This document shows, in pieces, positions 6,274 through 13,141 of a stretch of DNA of 14,409 bases. Every line of letters begins with the position of its first letter. Positions within the stretch are counted from its first letter, which is position 1. A program made the translations under genes and the position numbers. Below the pieces are notes generated by a model. The model did no database searches, was not told the origin of the DNA, and saw nothing but the letters and a program-made list of their open reading frames with translations. Source of the DNA: an uncultured Pseudomonadota bacterium (lineage in GTDB: Bacteria > Pseudomonadota > Alphaproteobacteria > Rs-D84); assembly GCA_947169505.1 (NCBI GenBank), contig CAMVPZ010000009.1:1-14409 (forward strand), given 5' to 3'.

Positions 6274-6302
6274 TTGTTTTATATTATCTTATTTTATAAA
6301 AT
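6274..6302 (+). promoter_or_regulatory. Predicted promoter of the ABC exporter gene
   Basis: TTGTTT (6274-6279), 17 bp, TAAAAT (6297-6302). The -10 lies inside a perfect 14-bp palindrome (6290-6303, TATTTTATAAAATA). The leader carries AGGCAGGGA 9 bases before the ATG at 6335. No terminator separates it from pbp1A, so read-through is also possible. Confidence 0.5.
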
Positions 6303-6334
6303 ACCTGCGTGAAAAAAGGCAGGGAACAAATATC

Positions 6335-8113
6335 ATGAAGAAAAACGAAATCATATCTTTGCCAAAATCTTTGTGGCGATTTTATATGAATTACGCACTT
6401 AAAAATTACAAATTTTTGTTAATTTGTTGGATGATTGCTGTATTGATAATGTATTCTGGTGGGGTTATTTGGCCGAATTTTCAACGTTGGGTTGTTGCAT
6501 TGTTTGAAAAACCGGTTCCTGATGGTATGTCTTTTATTGCATATGCTATGCCAACAATAATACTTATAACTATTTTAAATATGGTCATGACAGCCAGCCA
6601 ATTAATAAGGGATGTTATATCATCACATTTTTGGCCACGACTTGATAATCAAATCTCAGATATTTTAACAACATATACGCATAGGCAATCTATGAGTTTT
6701 TGGTCTGGAAAAATGTCTGGTTCGATAAATTCACAAATTAATTATATAATCAATGGTTTCAATGGTGGGCTTAGTGAATTATGGTATTGTGTTGGTCGAT
6801 TGGGGGTTATTTTAATAAATGGCGTATTATTATTTGCTGTTAATAAATGGGTGGCGTATTTGTTTATTGGTTCTTTGCTGTTCCGTATTATATATGCATA
6901 TCGTATGCGTGAGCGTGTTAAAAAGGCCAGTGAAGACGCATCTGGCGCAAATAGTGCATTAAGTGGTAAATTGGTGGACAGTTTTTCAAATTATTCAATT
7001 GTAAAATTATTTGCTGGGGCTGAAAAAGAACGTAAAATTTTGGAAGAACCACGTCAAAAACGTATTGATACACGTATGTATTCACAGTATACAATGCGAC
7101 TTTTTTGGGCAGTGCCTGGCTTTTTGTGGGATTTGTTGTTTGGGGCGACAATTCTTTTGTGTTGTTTGCTTTACCAAAACGGACAAATGGTTGTATCGGA
7201 TATAATATTTACAATATCTGTGTATATCCAGGTTATGGGTGCCGTAGATATGTTGATAAATAGATTCCCAGAAATCATTGATAAAACTGCGGCGGCCAAA
7301 AAGGCGTATGGAGAATTGGTTGTTCCTTTGGCAATAACAGATAAAGAAAATGCCAAGAGACTGAAAGTTAATAAAGGCGAAATCAAATTCAACAACATAT
7401 ATTTCAAATACAGAAAAAATAATGTTTTGAAAAATTTATCTTTGACTGTAAAACCTGGTGAACGTTTGGGAATTGTTGGAATGTCTGGTTCTGGAAAAAC
7501 AACTTTGACCAGTTTGTTAATGCGTTTTTATGAACCACAACATGGAAATATAGAAATTGATGGTCAAGATATTAACGATGTTACACAAAGTTCTTTGCGG
7601 GAAAATATTGCTTTTATTCCCCAAGACCCAACCATGTTTAACCGCACAATTGGTGAAAATATTGGTTATGGTAAATTTGGCGCAACGCTCAAAGAAATAA
7701 GGGCTGCATCAAAAAAAGCATCTGCGGATAAATTTATAATGGATACAGAAAAAGGTTATGATTCTTTGGTTGGAGATCGTGGAATCAGGCTATCTGGTGG
7801 TCAGCGTCAAAGAATAGCCATCGCACGTGCCTTTTTAAAAGATGCGCCAATCTTGGTTTTGGACGAAGCAACCAGTGCTTTGGACAGTGAAACCGAACGC
7901 ATAATTCAAAAATCTTTTGAAAAATTGTCGCACGGACGAACAACAATTGCGATTGCACACCGTTTATCTACACTTCGCAATATGGACAGAATTATAGTTC
8001 TGGACAAAGGTGTAATTGTAGAAGAGGGGACACATCAATCATTATTACGTAAACGTGGCAAATACTATCGTTTATGGCAAATGCAATCTGGCGGATTTTT
8101 CCAGGAAAAATAA
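6335..8113 (+). CDS. ABC exporter half-transporter (permease fused to ATPase, MsbA/Atm1-like)
   Basis: 592 residues. The N-terminal half holds several membrane segments (about 27-47, 66-86, 150-170, 173-190, 262-282, 288-306). The C-terminal half is a complete ABC ATPase: Walker A GMSGSGKTT (382-390, K388), Q-loop Q430 in FIPQDPTMFNRTI, signature LSGGQ (486-490), Walker B ILVLDE (506-511) and switch histidine H542. Fused type-IV exporters of this layout work as homo- or heterodimers and pump lipids, peptides or drugs outward. The substrate cannot be read from the sequence. No partner half-transporter is adjacent, so a homodimer is likely. It lies between envelope genes (pbp1A and a YbhN-like protein), which fits an envelope lipid role but does not prove it. 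The start is supported by AGGCAGGGA 9 bases upstream. Confidence 0.92.
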   Translation: MKKNEIISLPKSLWRFYMNYALKNYKFLLICWMIAVLIMYSGGVIWPNFQRWVVALFEKPVPDGMSFIAYAMPTIILITILNMVMTASQLIRDVISSHFWPRLDNQISDILTTYTHRQSMSFWSGKMSGSINSQINYIINGFNGGLSELWYCVGRLGVILINGVLLFAVNKWVAYLFIGSLLFRIIYAYRMRERVKKASEDASGANSALSGKLVDSFSNYSIVKLFAGAEKERKILEEPRQKRIDTRMYSQYTMRLFWAVPGFLWDLLFGATILLCCLLYQNGQMVVSDIIFTISVYIQVMGAVDMLINRFPEIIDKTAAAKKAYGELVVPLAITDKENAKRLKVNKGEIKFNNIYFKYRKNNVLKNLSLTVKPGERLGIVGMSGSGKTTLTSLLMRFYEPQHGNIEIDGQDINDVTQSSLRENIAFIPQDPTMFNRTIGENIGYGKFGATLKEIRAASKKASADKFIMDTEKGYDSLVGDRGIRLSGGQRQRIAIARAFLKDAPILVLDEATSALDSETERIIQKSFEKLSHGRTTIAIAHRLSTLRNMDRIIVLDKGVIVEEGTHQSLLRKRGKYYRLWQMQSGGFFQEK

Positions 8114-8119
8114 AACAAT

Positions 8120-8148
8120 TTGCTTTTTGTTTTATGTGGTGGTATGCT
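8120..8148 (+). promoter_or_regulatory. Predicted promoter of the YbhN-like gene
   Basis: TTGCTT (8120-8125), 17 bp, TATGCT (8143-8148). Predicted start near 8155; the short leader has AAGAGA before the ATG at 8170. An A/T-only hairpin (8112-8118 with 8127-8133) overlaps the -35 and is too weak to call a terminator. Confidence 0.5.
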
Positions 8149-8169
8149 GTTCGTCGCAAGAGAAAATAA

Positions 8170-9195
8170 ATGTCAGTTAAAACGAAACGTTTTTTTAAAA
8201 AATTAATCAGTTATGCTGGATTTTTCTTTTTCATAGTTGCTGCGGGCATGCTTTATTGGCAATTGCGTAATTATTCATTGATGGATATCGCACGTGCATT
8301 GTGGCATATACCGTTTGTTAACTTGGTTTTGGCCTGTGTTGCATGCTTTTTCGGCTATTTGACATTATCGCTTTACGATTATTTGGCGTTGGATTATGTT
8401 GGGCGCAAAGTGTCATGGTGGAAATGGATGTTGGCTGGAATGTTGGGTTTCGCAATCAGCAATAATGCTGGACATGCGGTGGTAAGTGGCGGCGCAATAC
8501 GTTATCGTTTATACACTCGTTGGCGTGTCCCGGGAAGCGACATCATAAAAATGATAACGTTTTCTGGCTTTACTTTCTTTCTTGGATATGCTGCTATGGC
8601 GGCTATCGGTTATTTTTTGGTGCCTCGTGATATGTTTGCACAAAGCGCAGGTGCCACATTTGGCGTAAACGGGTTGTTTATTGTGTGTTTGTCGGTCATT
8701 TTGGCATACTATGCGATTGCAACTATGTTTTGCGGCAAAAGTATAAGAATTGGGGAAATAAAATTCCAAGTGCCATCGATTGGTGCGGCATTGGTTCAAA
8801 CTTTTTTGGGATTAATGGACGCATTGTGTGCTGGTTTGGTTCTTTATTTCTGCATCAATCCGTACATAGATATGCCATTTGGCATATTTATCGGGTTATA
8901 TGTGATAGCAAATGTGGCTGGCGTTTTCAGTCAGGTCCCAGGTGGTATCGGTGTTTTTGAATCTGTGTTTATGATGGCAATGCCAGAAACGGCGGATAAA
9001 GCAAGTGTTTTTGGCGCATTGTTGGCATACAGAATTATTTATTATGTGTTGCCTTTGATTGGTGTGGGCGGATTGTTTTTTGGTTATGAAAGATGGCTTC
9101 GTGCCCGTATGAAACGTTGGATAGAAGAGGCTAAACAAAAAATCCCACACATACAATTACCACATAAAAAACATAAAATTGAAAACGAAAAATAA
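8170..9195 (+). CDS. YbhN/UPF0104 family membrane protein (MprF flippase-like domain)
   Basis: 341 residues, strongly hydrophobic, with about eight membrane segments and a basic tail (RARMKRW ... KHKIENEK) that should be cytoplasmic. NNAGHAVVSGGAIRYR (98-113) and QVPGGIGVFE (255-264) are the signatures of the membrane half of lysylphosphatidylglycerol synthase MprF. The C-terminal aminoacyl-transferase domain of MprF is absent: the protein ends after the membrane part, as in stand-alone YbhN/UPF0104 proteins. In MprF this half flips aminoacylated lipid; for stand-alone members a lipid or glycolipid transfer role is plausible but unproven. It follows the ABC exporter by 56 bp with its own predicted promoter. 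Start: first in-frame ATG, with AAGAGA upstream. Confidence 0.88.
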   Translation: MSVKTKRFFKKLISYAGFFFFIVAAGMLYWQLRNYSLMDIARALWHIPFVNLVLACVACFFGYLTLSLYDYLALDYVGRKVSWWKWMLAGMLGFAISNNAGHAVVSGGAIRYRLYTRWRVPGSDIIKMITFSGFTFFLGYAAMAAIGYFLVPRDMFAQSAGATFGVNGLFIVCLSVILAYYAIATMFCGKSIRIGEIKFQVPSIGAALVQTFLGLMDALCAGLVLYFCINPYIDMPFGIFIGLYVIANVAGVFSQVPGGIGVFESVFMMAMPETADKASVFGALLAYRIIYYVLPLIGVGGLFFGYERWLRARMKRWIEEAKQKIPHIQLPHKKHKIENEK

Positions 9196-9202
9196 AAACA
9201 CC

Positions 9203-9231
9203 TTGCCTTTGTTGGGCGACTTTGTTATCAT
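9203..9231 (+). promoter_or_regulatory. Predicted promoter of the RNase E/G gene
   Basis: TTGCCT (9203-9208), 17 bp, TATCAT (9226-9231), predicted start near 9238. A second -10-like TATAAA lies at 9243-9248. Either start leaves a leader of about 145-165 bases, far longer than those of the other genes here. Confidence 0.5.
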
Positions 9232-9237
9232 CGAAAA

Positions 9238-9400
9238 AGTTGTATAAAACGGGGTAAAACAGTGTTTGTATTATCACTTTTTACTTTAATTCGAGTTGCG
9301 CTTTTAATTATCGTTGCGTACATCCTTGGCATGGGCGGGATTGCCCCATGGGAACGGGTTATGTCTGTTTTATACGTCCACAACACAAAAGGATTATTAA
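9238..9400 (+). promoter_or_regulatory. Long untranslated leader of the RNase E/G gene
   Basis: About 160 bases between the predicted start and the ATG. It contains a hairpin with perfect CATGGG/CCCATG arms (9330-9350) and a reading frame from GTG 9262 that begins MFVLSLFTLIRVALLIIVAY and overlaps the next gene out of frame to 9486. In E. coli the rne leader is the target of autoregulation; a similar role here is an inference. Confidence 0.35.
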
Positions 9401-11200
9401 ATGTCAAAAAAGATATATGTGGATGGTGTTCATCCAGAAGAAACACGGGTGGTGGTGGTCGATTCCACAACAAATCGTGTGTCTGATTTTGACGTAGAAA
9501 CAACGACGAAACCCCAGATTAAGGGTAATATATATCTGGCCAAGGTTATACGTGTTGAACCGTCGCTTCAGGCTGCGTTTGTGGATTATGGAACTGGTAA
9601 AAACGGCTTTTTGCCTTTTTCGGAAATTCATCCGGATTATTACCAAGTGACCCCAGAACAAAAGAAAAAATTATTAGAATTGGCACATGCTAATATCGTT
9701 GATGACGATGAAGACCCTGATGATGAAGCAGACGAAGTCGCCGAATATGATGACAGCAGTGCCGGTGAAGATAACAAAGAATTTCTTAAACGTGCACACG
9801 AATTCAAAATCCAAGACGTTATTAAACCTAAACAAATCCTGTTGATTCAAGGGGTTAAGGAAGAACGTGGGCAAAAAGGCGCATCTATGACAACTTATTT
9901 GTCATTGGCGGGTCGTTTTGCCGTTTTGATGCCAAATTCACGTAAACGCAACAGTTATGGTATTTCTAAAAAAATATCTGACAAAGCTGAACGTGCAAGA
10001 TTGCGTGAAATATTACACGGATTAAAAATTCCAAAGGGTATGACTGTCGTATTAAGAACGGCTGCATCTGGTGCAAACGGTGATGATATTGCCAAAGATT
10101 ATGAATATTTAACCGCACTTTGGAATGATATTCGTAAAACAACTTTGGAATCTGTGGCGCCTGTTATTATTCATGCTGAAGATTCATTGCTTCGGCGTGT
10201 TGTTCGTGACTTTATTGCAGACAAAGACGACGTTATGTATGTCCAGGGGGCTGAGGCTTTTGACGAAGCAAAAACATATTTTCAACAAATGTATGGTCGC
10301 ACACCACGCAAACAGTTGGTTCAATACAAAGATGCTGCGGTTCCATTAATGACCAAAGCCGGTGTTGAAAAACAATTAGAAGGCTTGCATGGACCGTATG
10401 TCACATTACCATCAGGCGGTTCGATTGTTATCAATCAAACTGAAGCCATGGTGACGATTGACGTCAATTCGTCCCGGGCTATCAAGGAAAAAGATATTGA
10501 ACAAACCGCATTGAATACTAATTTGGAAGCGGCTGAAGAAATCGCATTGCAATTACGTTTGCGTGATTTGGCTGGGATTGTTGCTATTGACTTCATTGAT
10601 ATGGAAGAAGAAAAAAACAATCGCAAATTGGAACAAAAAATGCGTGAAGTCATGAAACATGATCGTGCACGTACCCAGGTTGCAAAAATAAACGCTTTTG
10701 GTGTTTTGATGTTATCACGTCAAAGATTGCGCAGCACATTCTTGGAATCTTCGTACGTTGTGTGTCCGCATTGTATGGGGGCGGGAATTGTGCCAAGTAT
10801 TCAAACGGCTTCCATAATCTTGTTCCGTCACTTACAGGAAAAATTGTTGGCAAAACCTGCACAAAAAATCATTATGACTGTGCCAAGTGATGTTGCAATT
10901 TATCTGTTGAACCAAAAGCGTGCGGAACTTGCAGCGATGGAAAAAGAATTTGAAACGGAAATCGTAATTGTTGGTGACGACAGTTTAATGAATATTGATC
11001 AATATTCTATACAACGTGTTGCCGTTGAAAATGTCAAAACAGACGATGTTTTGAATGCTCACGAACCGTCGACTGATGCAAAAAAGAAAAACGCTCAACA
11101 TATATCGGCTAAACGTGTGACAACATCTGCACCACGTCATCGTAAACCAATTAAAAAATCCCAAAAGAAAAAGTCTTTGTGGAAAAAATTGGTTGGATAA
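9401..11200 (+). CDS. Ribonuclease E/G family endoribonuclease
   Basis: Single-strand-specific endonuclease for mRNA decay and rRNA/tRNA processing. 599 residues. The S1 domain at the N-terminus (KGNIYLAKVIRVEPSLQAAFVDYG, 41-64) is split by a very acidic insertion (about 99-125, rich in D and E), as in alphaproteobacterial RNase E. The catalytic core follows, with the metal-binding aspartates D354 (TIDVNSSR) and D397 (AIDFIDME) and the zinc-link CPHC (455-458). The tail after about 550 is short and basic (RHRKPIKKSQKKK). The core matches both RNase E and RNase G; the long degradosome scaffold of E. coli RNase E is missing, so I give no gene symbol. The start at 9401 has AAAGGA 8 bases upstream and the typical MSKKIYVDG. 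A strong terminator follows. Confidence 0.94.
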   Translation: MSKKIYVDGVHPEETRVVVVDSTTNRVSDFDVETTTKPQIKGNIYLAKVIRVEPSLQAAFVDYGTGKNGFLPFSEIHPDYYQVTPEQKKKLLELAHANIVDDDEDPDDEADEVAEYDDSSAGEDNKEFLKRAHEFKIQDVIKPKQILLIQGVKEERGQKGASMTTYLSLAGRFAVLMPNSRKRNSYGISKKISDKAERARLREILHGLKIPKGMTVVLRTAASGANGDDIAKDYEYLTALWNDIRKTTLESVAPVIIHAEDSLLRRVVRDFIADKDDVMYVQGAEAFDEAKTYFQQMYGRTPRKQLVQYKDAAVPLMTKAGVEKQLEGLHGPYVTLPSGGSIVINQTEAMVTIDVNSSRAIKEKDIEQTALNTNLEAAEEIALQLRLRDLAGIVAIDFIDMEEEKNNRKLEQKMREVMKHDRARTQVAKINAFGVLMLSRQRLRSTFLESSYVVCPHCMGAGIVPSIQTASIILFRHLQEKLLAKPAQKIIMTVPSDVAIYLLNQKRAELAAMEKEFETEIVIVGDDSLMNIDQYSIQRVAVENVKTDDVLNAHEPSTDAKKKNAQHISAKRVTTSAPRHRKPIKKSQKKKSLWKKLVG

Positions 11201-11205
11201 TTAAT

Positions 11206-11231
11206 ACCGCCCATTCGGGCGGTGTTTTTTT
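11206..11231 (+). terminator. Rho-independent terminator after the RNase E/G gene
   Basis: ACCGCCC (11206-11212), loop ATTC, GGGCGGT (11217-11223), then seven T (11225-11231). It sits between convergent genes: the T-run overlaps the stop codon of the minus-strand flavoprotein gene. On the minus strand the T-run is poor, so it mainly serves the plus strand. Confidence 0.92.
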
Positions 11232-12375
11232 AAGCGTTTAATCCGGCAACGTGTCCGCTGGATAATGCCCATTGAATATTAAAACCGCCCAAATCACCAG
11301 TTATATCCAATACTTCGCCAACAAAAAATAATCCCGGACAAAGTTTTGATTCCATGGTTTTTGATGATATTTTATCGGTTGATATGCCGCCAAACGTCAC
11401 TTCGGCACTTTGAAAACCGATTGCGGCACCATCAATAATATCAAAATGATTTATTTTGTTTGCTATTTGTTTTAATTCAATGTCTTTTGTATCGGCAATA
11501 TTGCGTGAATCATCACATAAAAATCGTGCTAATTTATTTGGCAAAATCGTTGAAATCACGATAATAACAGATTTTTTTCCGTTTATTTGTTTTGTGTTTT
11601 TTAATAATTCAAATATATTAACATCGGGTGCGAAATTTATAATCATTTCTTTTGGATTTATTAATGTAGCCCGATAAATCGCCGGTCCACCAATTCCAAA
11701 ATGGGTAAACAATAAATCGTCATTGATTTTATGTTTGTTAACCATTATTTCCACCGGCAAAGATATACCCGCCAAAGCCGAATCAAAACTTTTTGTTTTG
11801 ATTGCGCACAAAGCAGGGCGCAGTGGTTCGATTTTATGTCCAAATTTTTTTGCAATTATATGTCCAATATTAGATACCTGTAAATGCGGGTACGAAATGC
11901 CGCCTGATGCAACAATAACAGATTGCGAAAAATAATCACCTTTTGTTGTTTTTACGGTAAAAATATCACCGGATTTTTCAATATCAATTACGTTGGTGTT
12001 ATATTTAATTTGTGCACCAGCTGCATCATGCAAAAGTGCATTTAAAAAATCACCGGCACCATTTTTACAAAAATATCGCCCGGGTTCTTTTTCAATATAT
12101 TTTATATTGTGCGCCATAACCCAATTCAAAGTGTCTTTGGATGAAAATTGTGATAAAGCAGACATAACAAACCGTGGATTTTTACCAAAATAGTGTGTGT
12201 GGTCAGCACGTAAATTTGTAAAATTACAATTACCACCGCCAGAAATGGCGACTTTGCGGGCGGGATTTTTTCCCATGTCTACAATTAAAACAGATTTTTT
12301 GCGCCGAACCAGCTGTGATGCCGCCATTAATCCAGCCGCCCCACAACCAATAATAATTACATCATAACTTTTCAT
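11230..12375 (-). CDS. FAD-dependent oxidoreductase, BaiN/YhiN (HI0933-like) family
   Basis: 381 residues, cytoplasmic. It opens with a dinucleotide-binding fold (YDVIIIGCGAAGLMAAS, GxGxxG at 10-15), then ARKVAISGGGNCNFTN (39-54), the hallmark of the HI0933-like flavoproteins. VIVASGGISYPHLQVS lies mid-protein and GEVLDITGDLGGFNIQWA near the C-terminus closes the FAD site. Members are annotated as aminoacetone oxidase or BaiN-like; the natural substrate here cannot be told. The length fits the family (about 390-410). The start is set by the MKSYDVIIIG N-terminus. There is no ribosome site; a promoter (TTGATA, 16 bp, TAAAAT) ends six bases before the ATG, suggesting a leaderless mRNA. Divergent from the deaminase gene and convergent with the RNase gene. 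Confidence 0.92.
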   Translation of the reverse strand: MKSYDVIIIGCGAAGLMAASQLVRRKKSVLIVDMGKNPARKVAISGGGNCNFTNLRADHTHYFGKNPRFVMSALSQFSSKDTLNWVMAHNIKYIEKEPGRYFCKNGAGDFLNALLHDAAGAQIKYNTNVIDIEKSGDIFTVKTTKGDYFSQSVIVASGGISYPHLQVSNIGHIIAKKFGHKIEPLRPALCAIKTKSFDSALAGISLPVEIMVNKHKINDDLLFTHFGIGGPAIYRATLINPKEMIINFAPDVNIFELLKNTKQINGKKSVIIVISTILPNKLARFLCDDSRNIADTKDIELKQIANKINHFDIIDGAAIGFQSAEVTFGGISTDKISSKTMESKLCPGLFFVGEVLDITGDLGGFNIQWALSSGHVAGLNA

Positions 12376-12381
12376 GATAAT

Positions 12382-12409
12382 ATTTTACCGCAACCCGAAA
12401 AAATATCAA
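12382..12409 (-). promoter_or_regulatory. Predicted promoter of the flavoprotein gene, implying a leaderless mRNA
   Basis: Minus strand: TTGATA (12404-12409), 16 bp, TAAAAT (12382-12387), then six bases and the ATG at 12375. Predicted +1 is the A of the start codon, the same geometry as at ligA. No Shine-Dalgarno sequence is present. Confidence 0.6.
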
Positions 12410-12425
12410 ATAATTTTGCGTTTTG

Positions 12426-12434
12426 TGATATAAT
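12426..12434 (+). promoter_or_regulatory. Predicted extended -10 promoter of the deaminase gene
   Basis: TGATATAAT: a consensus TATAAT (12429-12434) with the TG-N extension, and no recognisable -35 at the right distance. The predicted start near 12441 leaves a leader of about 18 bases with AAAGGTG before the ATG at 12459. Confidence 0.6.
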
Positions 12435-12458
12435 GTTTATAAACTAAAAGGTGAAAAC

Positions 12459-12935
12459 ATGAATAAATATATGGAATCAGCAATCAAGTTGTCCAAAAAA
12501 AATCTTAAATCTCGTGATGGTGGACCATTTGGTGCAGTTGTTGTCAAAGACGGAAAAATAATTGGTCGTGCATCAAACTGTGTCATAAAAAACAATGATC
12601 CAACTGCACATGCAGAAATAATGGCCATACGTGATGCGTGTGCAAAAATCAAATCTTATGATTTAAGTGGTTGTGTGTTATATACATCTTGTTATCCATG
12701 TCCAATGTGTTTGGCTGCGATTATATGGGCAAATATAAAAACTGTATATTATGGCAATACCAAAGAAGATGCTGCAAATATAGGCTTCAGGGATGATTTT
12801 ATATATAAATATATTAAAACTTTGGCATTAAAAAAACCAGATAACAAAACACTAAAACTGAAACCTTTGAACCACAAAGAGGCAATAAAAGTGTTCGATG
12901 ATTTCAAAAATCAAAAAGACAAAACGATATATTAA
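12459..12935 (+). CDS. guaD: Cytidine-deaminase-fold nucleobase deaminase, probably guanine deaminase
   Basis: Zinc hydrolase that removes an amino group from a base; guanine to xanthine if GuaD. 158 residues, close to the Bacillus enzyme (156). The zinc and catalytic residues are present: H51-A-E53 in DPTAHAEIMAIR, and C81/C84 in PCPMCLAAIIWA. Further GuaD-like features are GGPFGAVVVKDG (21-32), LYTSC, the segment NIGFRDDFIYKYI (107-119), and a C-terminal tyrosine (Y158). From memory, the Bacillus enzyme also ends in a Tyr that closes the active site. TadA, the tRNA adenosine deaminase, lacks this C-terminal part, which makes it the less likely reading. The usual SCEPC reads SCYPC. It is transcribed alone from an extended -10 promoter and stopped by a hairpin. 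No other purine-salvage gene is nearby. Confidence 0.82.
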   Translation: MNKYMESAIKLSKKNLKSRDGGPFGAVVVKDGKIIGRASNCVIKNNDPTAHAEIMAIRDACAKIKSYDLSGCVLYTSCYPCPMCLAAIIWANIKTVYYGNTKEDAANIGFRDDFIYKYIKTLALKKPDNKTLKLKPLNHKEAIKVFDDFKNQKDKTIY

Positions 12936-12938
12936 TAA

Positions 12939-12965
12939 AAAAGGTCGCCATAACAGCGGCCTTTT
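12939..12965. terminator. Bidirectional terminator between the deaminase gene and the CAT tRNA
   Basis: AAAAGGTCGC (12939-12948), loop CATAACA, GCGGCCTTTT (12956-12965), with one G-T pair. A-run on the left and T-run on the right make it work for both the plus-strand deaminase gene and the minus-strand tRNA. Confidence 0.85.
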
Positions 12966-12971
12966 AATCTG

Positions 12972-13048
12972 TGGTGGGTTAGGTAGGACTCGAACCCACG
13001 ACCAAAGCGTTATGAGCGCTCCGCTCTAACCAACTGAGCTACTAACCC
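12972..13048 (-). tRNA. tRNA with anticodon CAT (elongator Met or lysidine-modified Ile)
   Basis: 77 nt with encoded CCA. Acceptor GGGTTAG/CTAACCC is perfect. The D-arm is GCTC/GAGC. The anticodon stem GAGCG/CGCTT has loop CTCATAA (anticodon CAT). The T-arm is GTGGG-TTCGAGT-CCTAC. The G1-C72 pair rules out initiator tRNA. The variable region TGGTC resembles E. coli tRNA-Ile2, whose C34 becomes lysidine to read AUA; AUA codons are common in this window, so such a tRNA is needed. Met and Ile cannot be settled by eye. Confidence 0.93.
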
Positions 13049-13060
13049 ACAGCGCAAATA

Positions 13061-13088
13061 ATTATATATTTTTTATTTTATCTTGCAA
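13061..13088 (-). promoter_or_regulatory. Predicted promoter of the CAT tRNA
   Basis: Minus strand: TTGCAA (13083-13088, itself palindromic), 16 bp, TATAAT (13061-13066). The predicted start is about 6 bases before the mature 5' end at 13048. Confidence 0.6.
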
Positions 13089-13106
13089 GTTAAAAATTAA
13101 CATATC

Positions 13107-13135
13107 TTGCTTTTTTTACAAAATTATGCGAACAT
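13107..13135 (+). promoter_or_regulatory. Possible promoter of the helicase gene, leaderless geometry
   Basis: TTGCTT (13107-13112), 17 bp, GAACAT (13130-13135) with a TG extension (TGCGAACAT), then six bases and the ATG at 13142. The -10 matches the consensus at only three positions, so this is tentative. There is no ribosome site upstream of the gene. Confidence 0.35.
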
Positions 13136-13141
13136 GCCGTT

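Noticed and set aside
6304..6323. CCTGC/GCAGG hairpin as a leader switch for the ABC gene
   Set aside because: The predicted transcription start lies at or after the first arm, so most of the hairpin would not be transcribed.
9262..9486. Small GTG-started membrane protein before the RNase gene, as a firm gene call
   Set aside because: It has only a G-rich stretch as ribosome site, overlaps the RNase gene by 86 bp, and its C-terminal third looks like a shadow of that gene. Kept as a finding only.
13134..13141. ATG at 13134 as start of the helicase gene
   Set aside because: It is out of frame with the helicase motifs; the in-frame ATG is at 13142.
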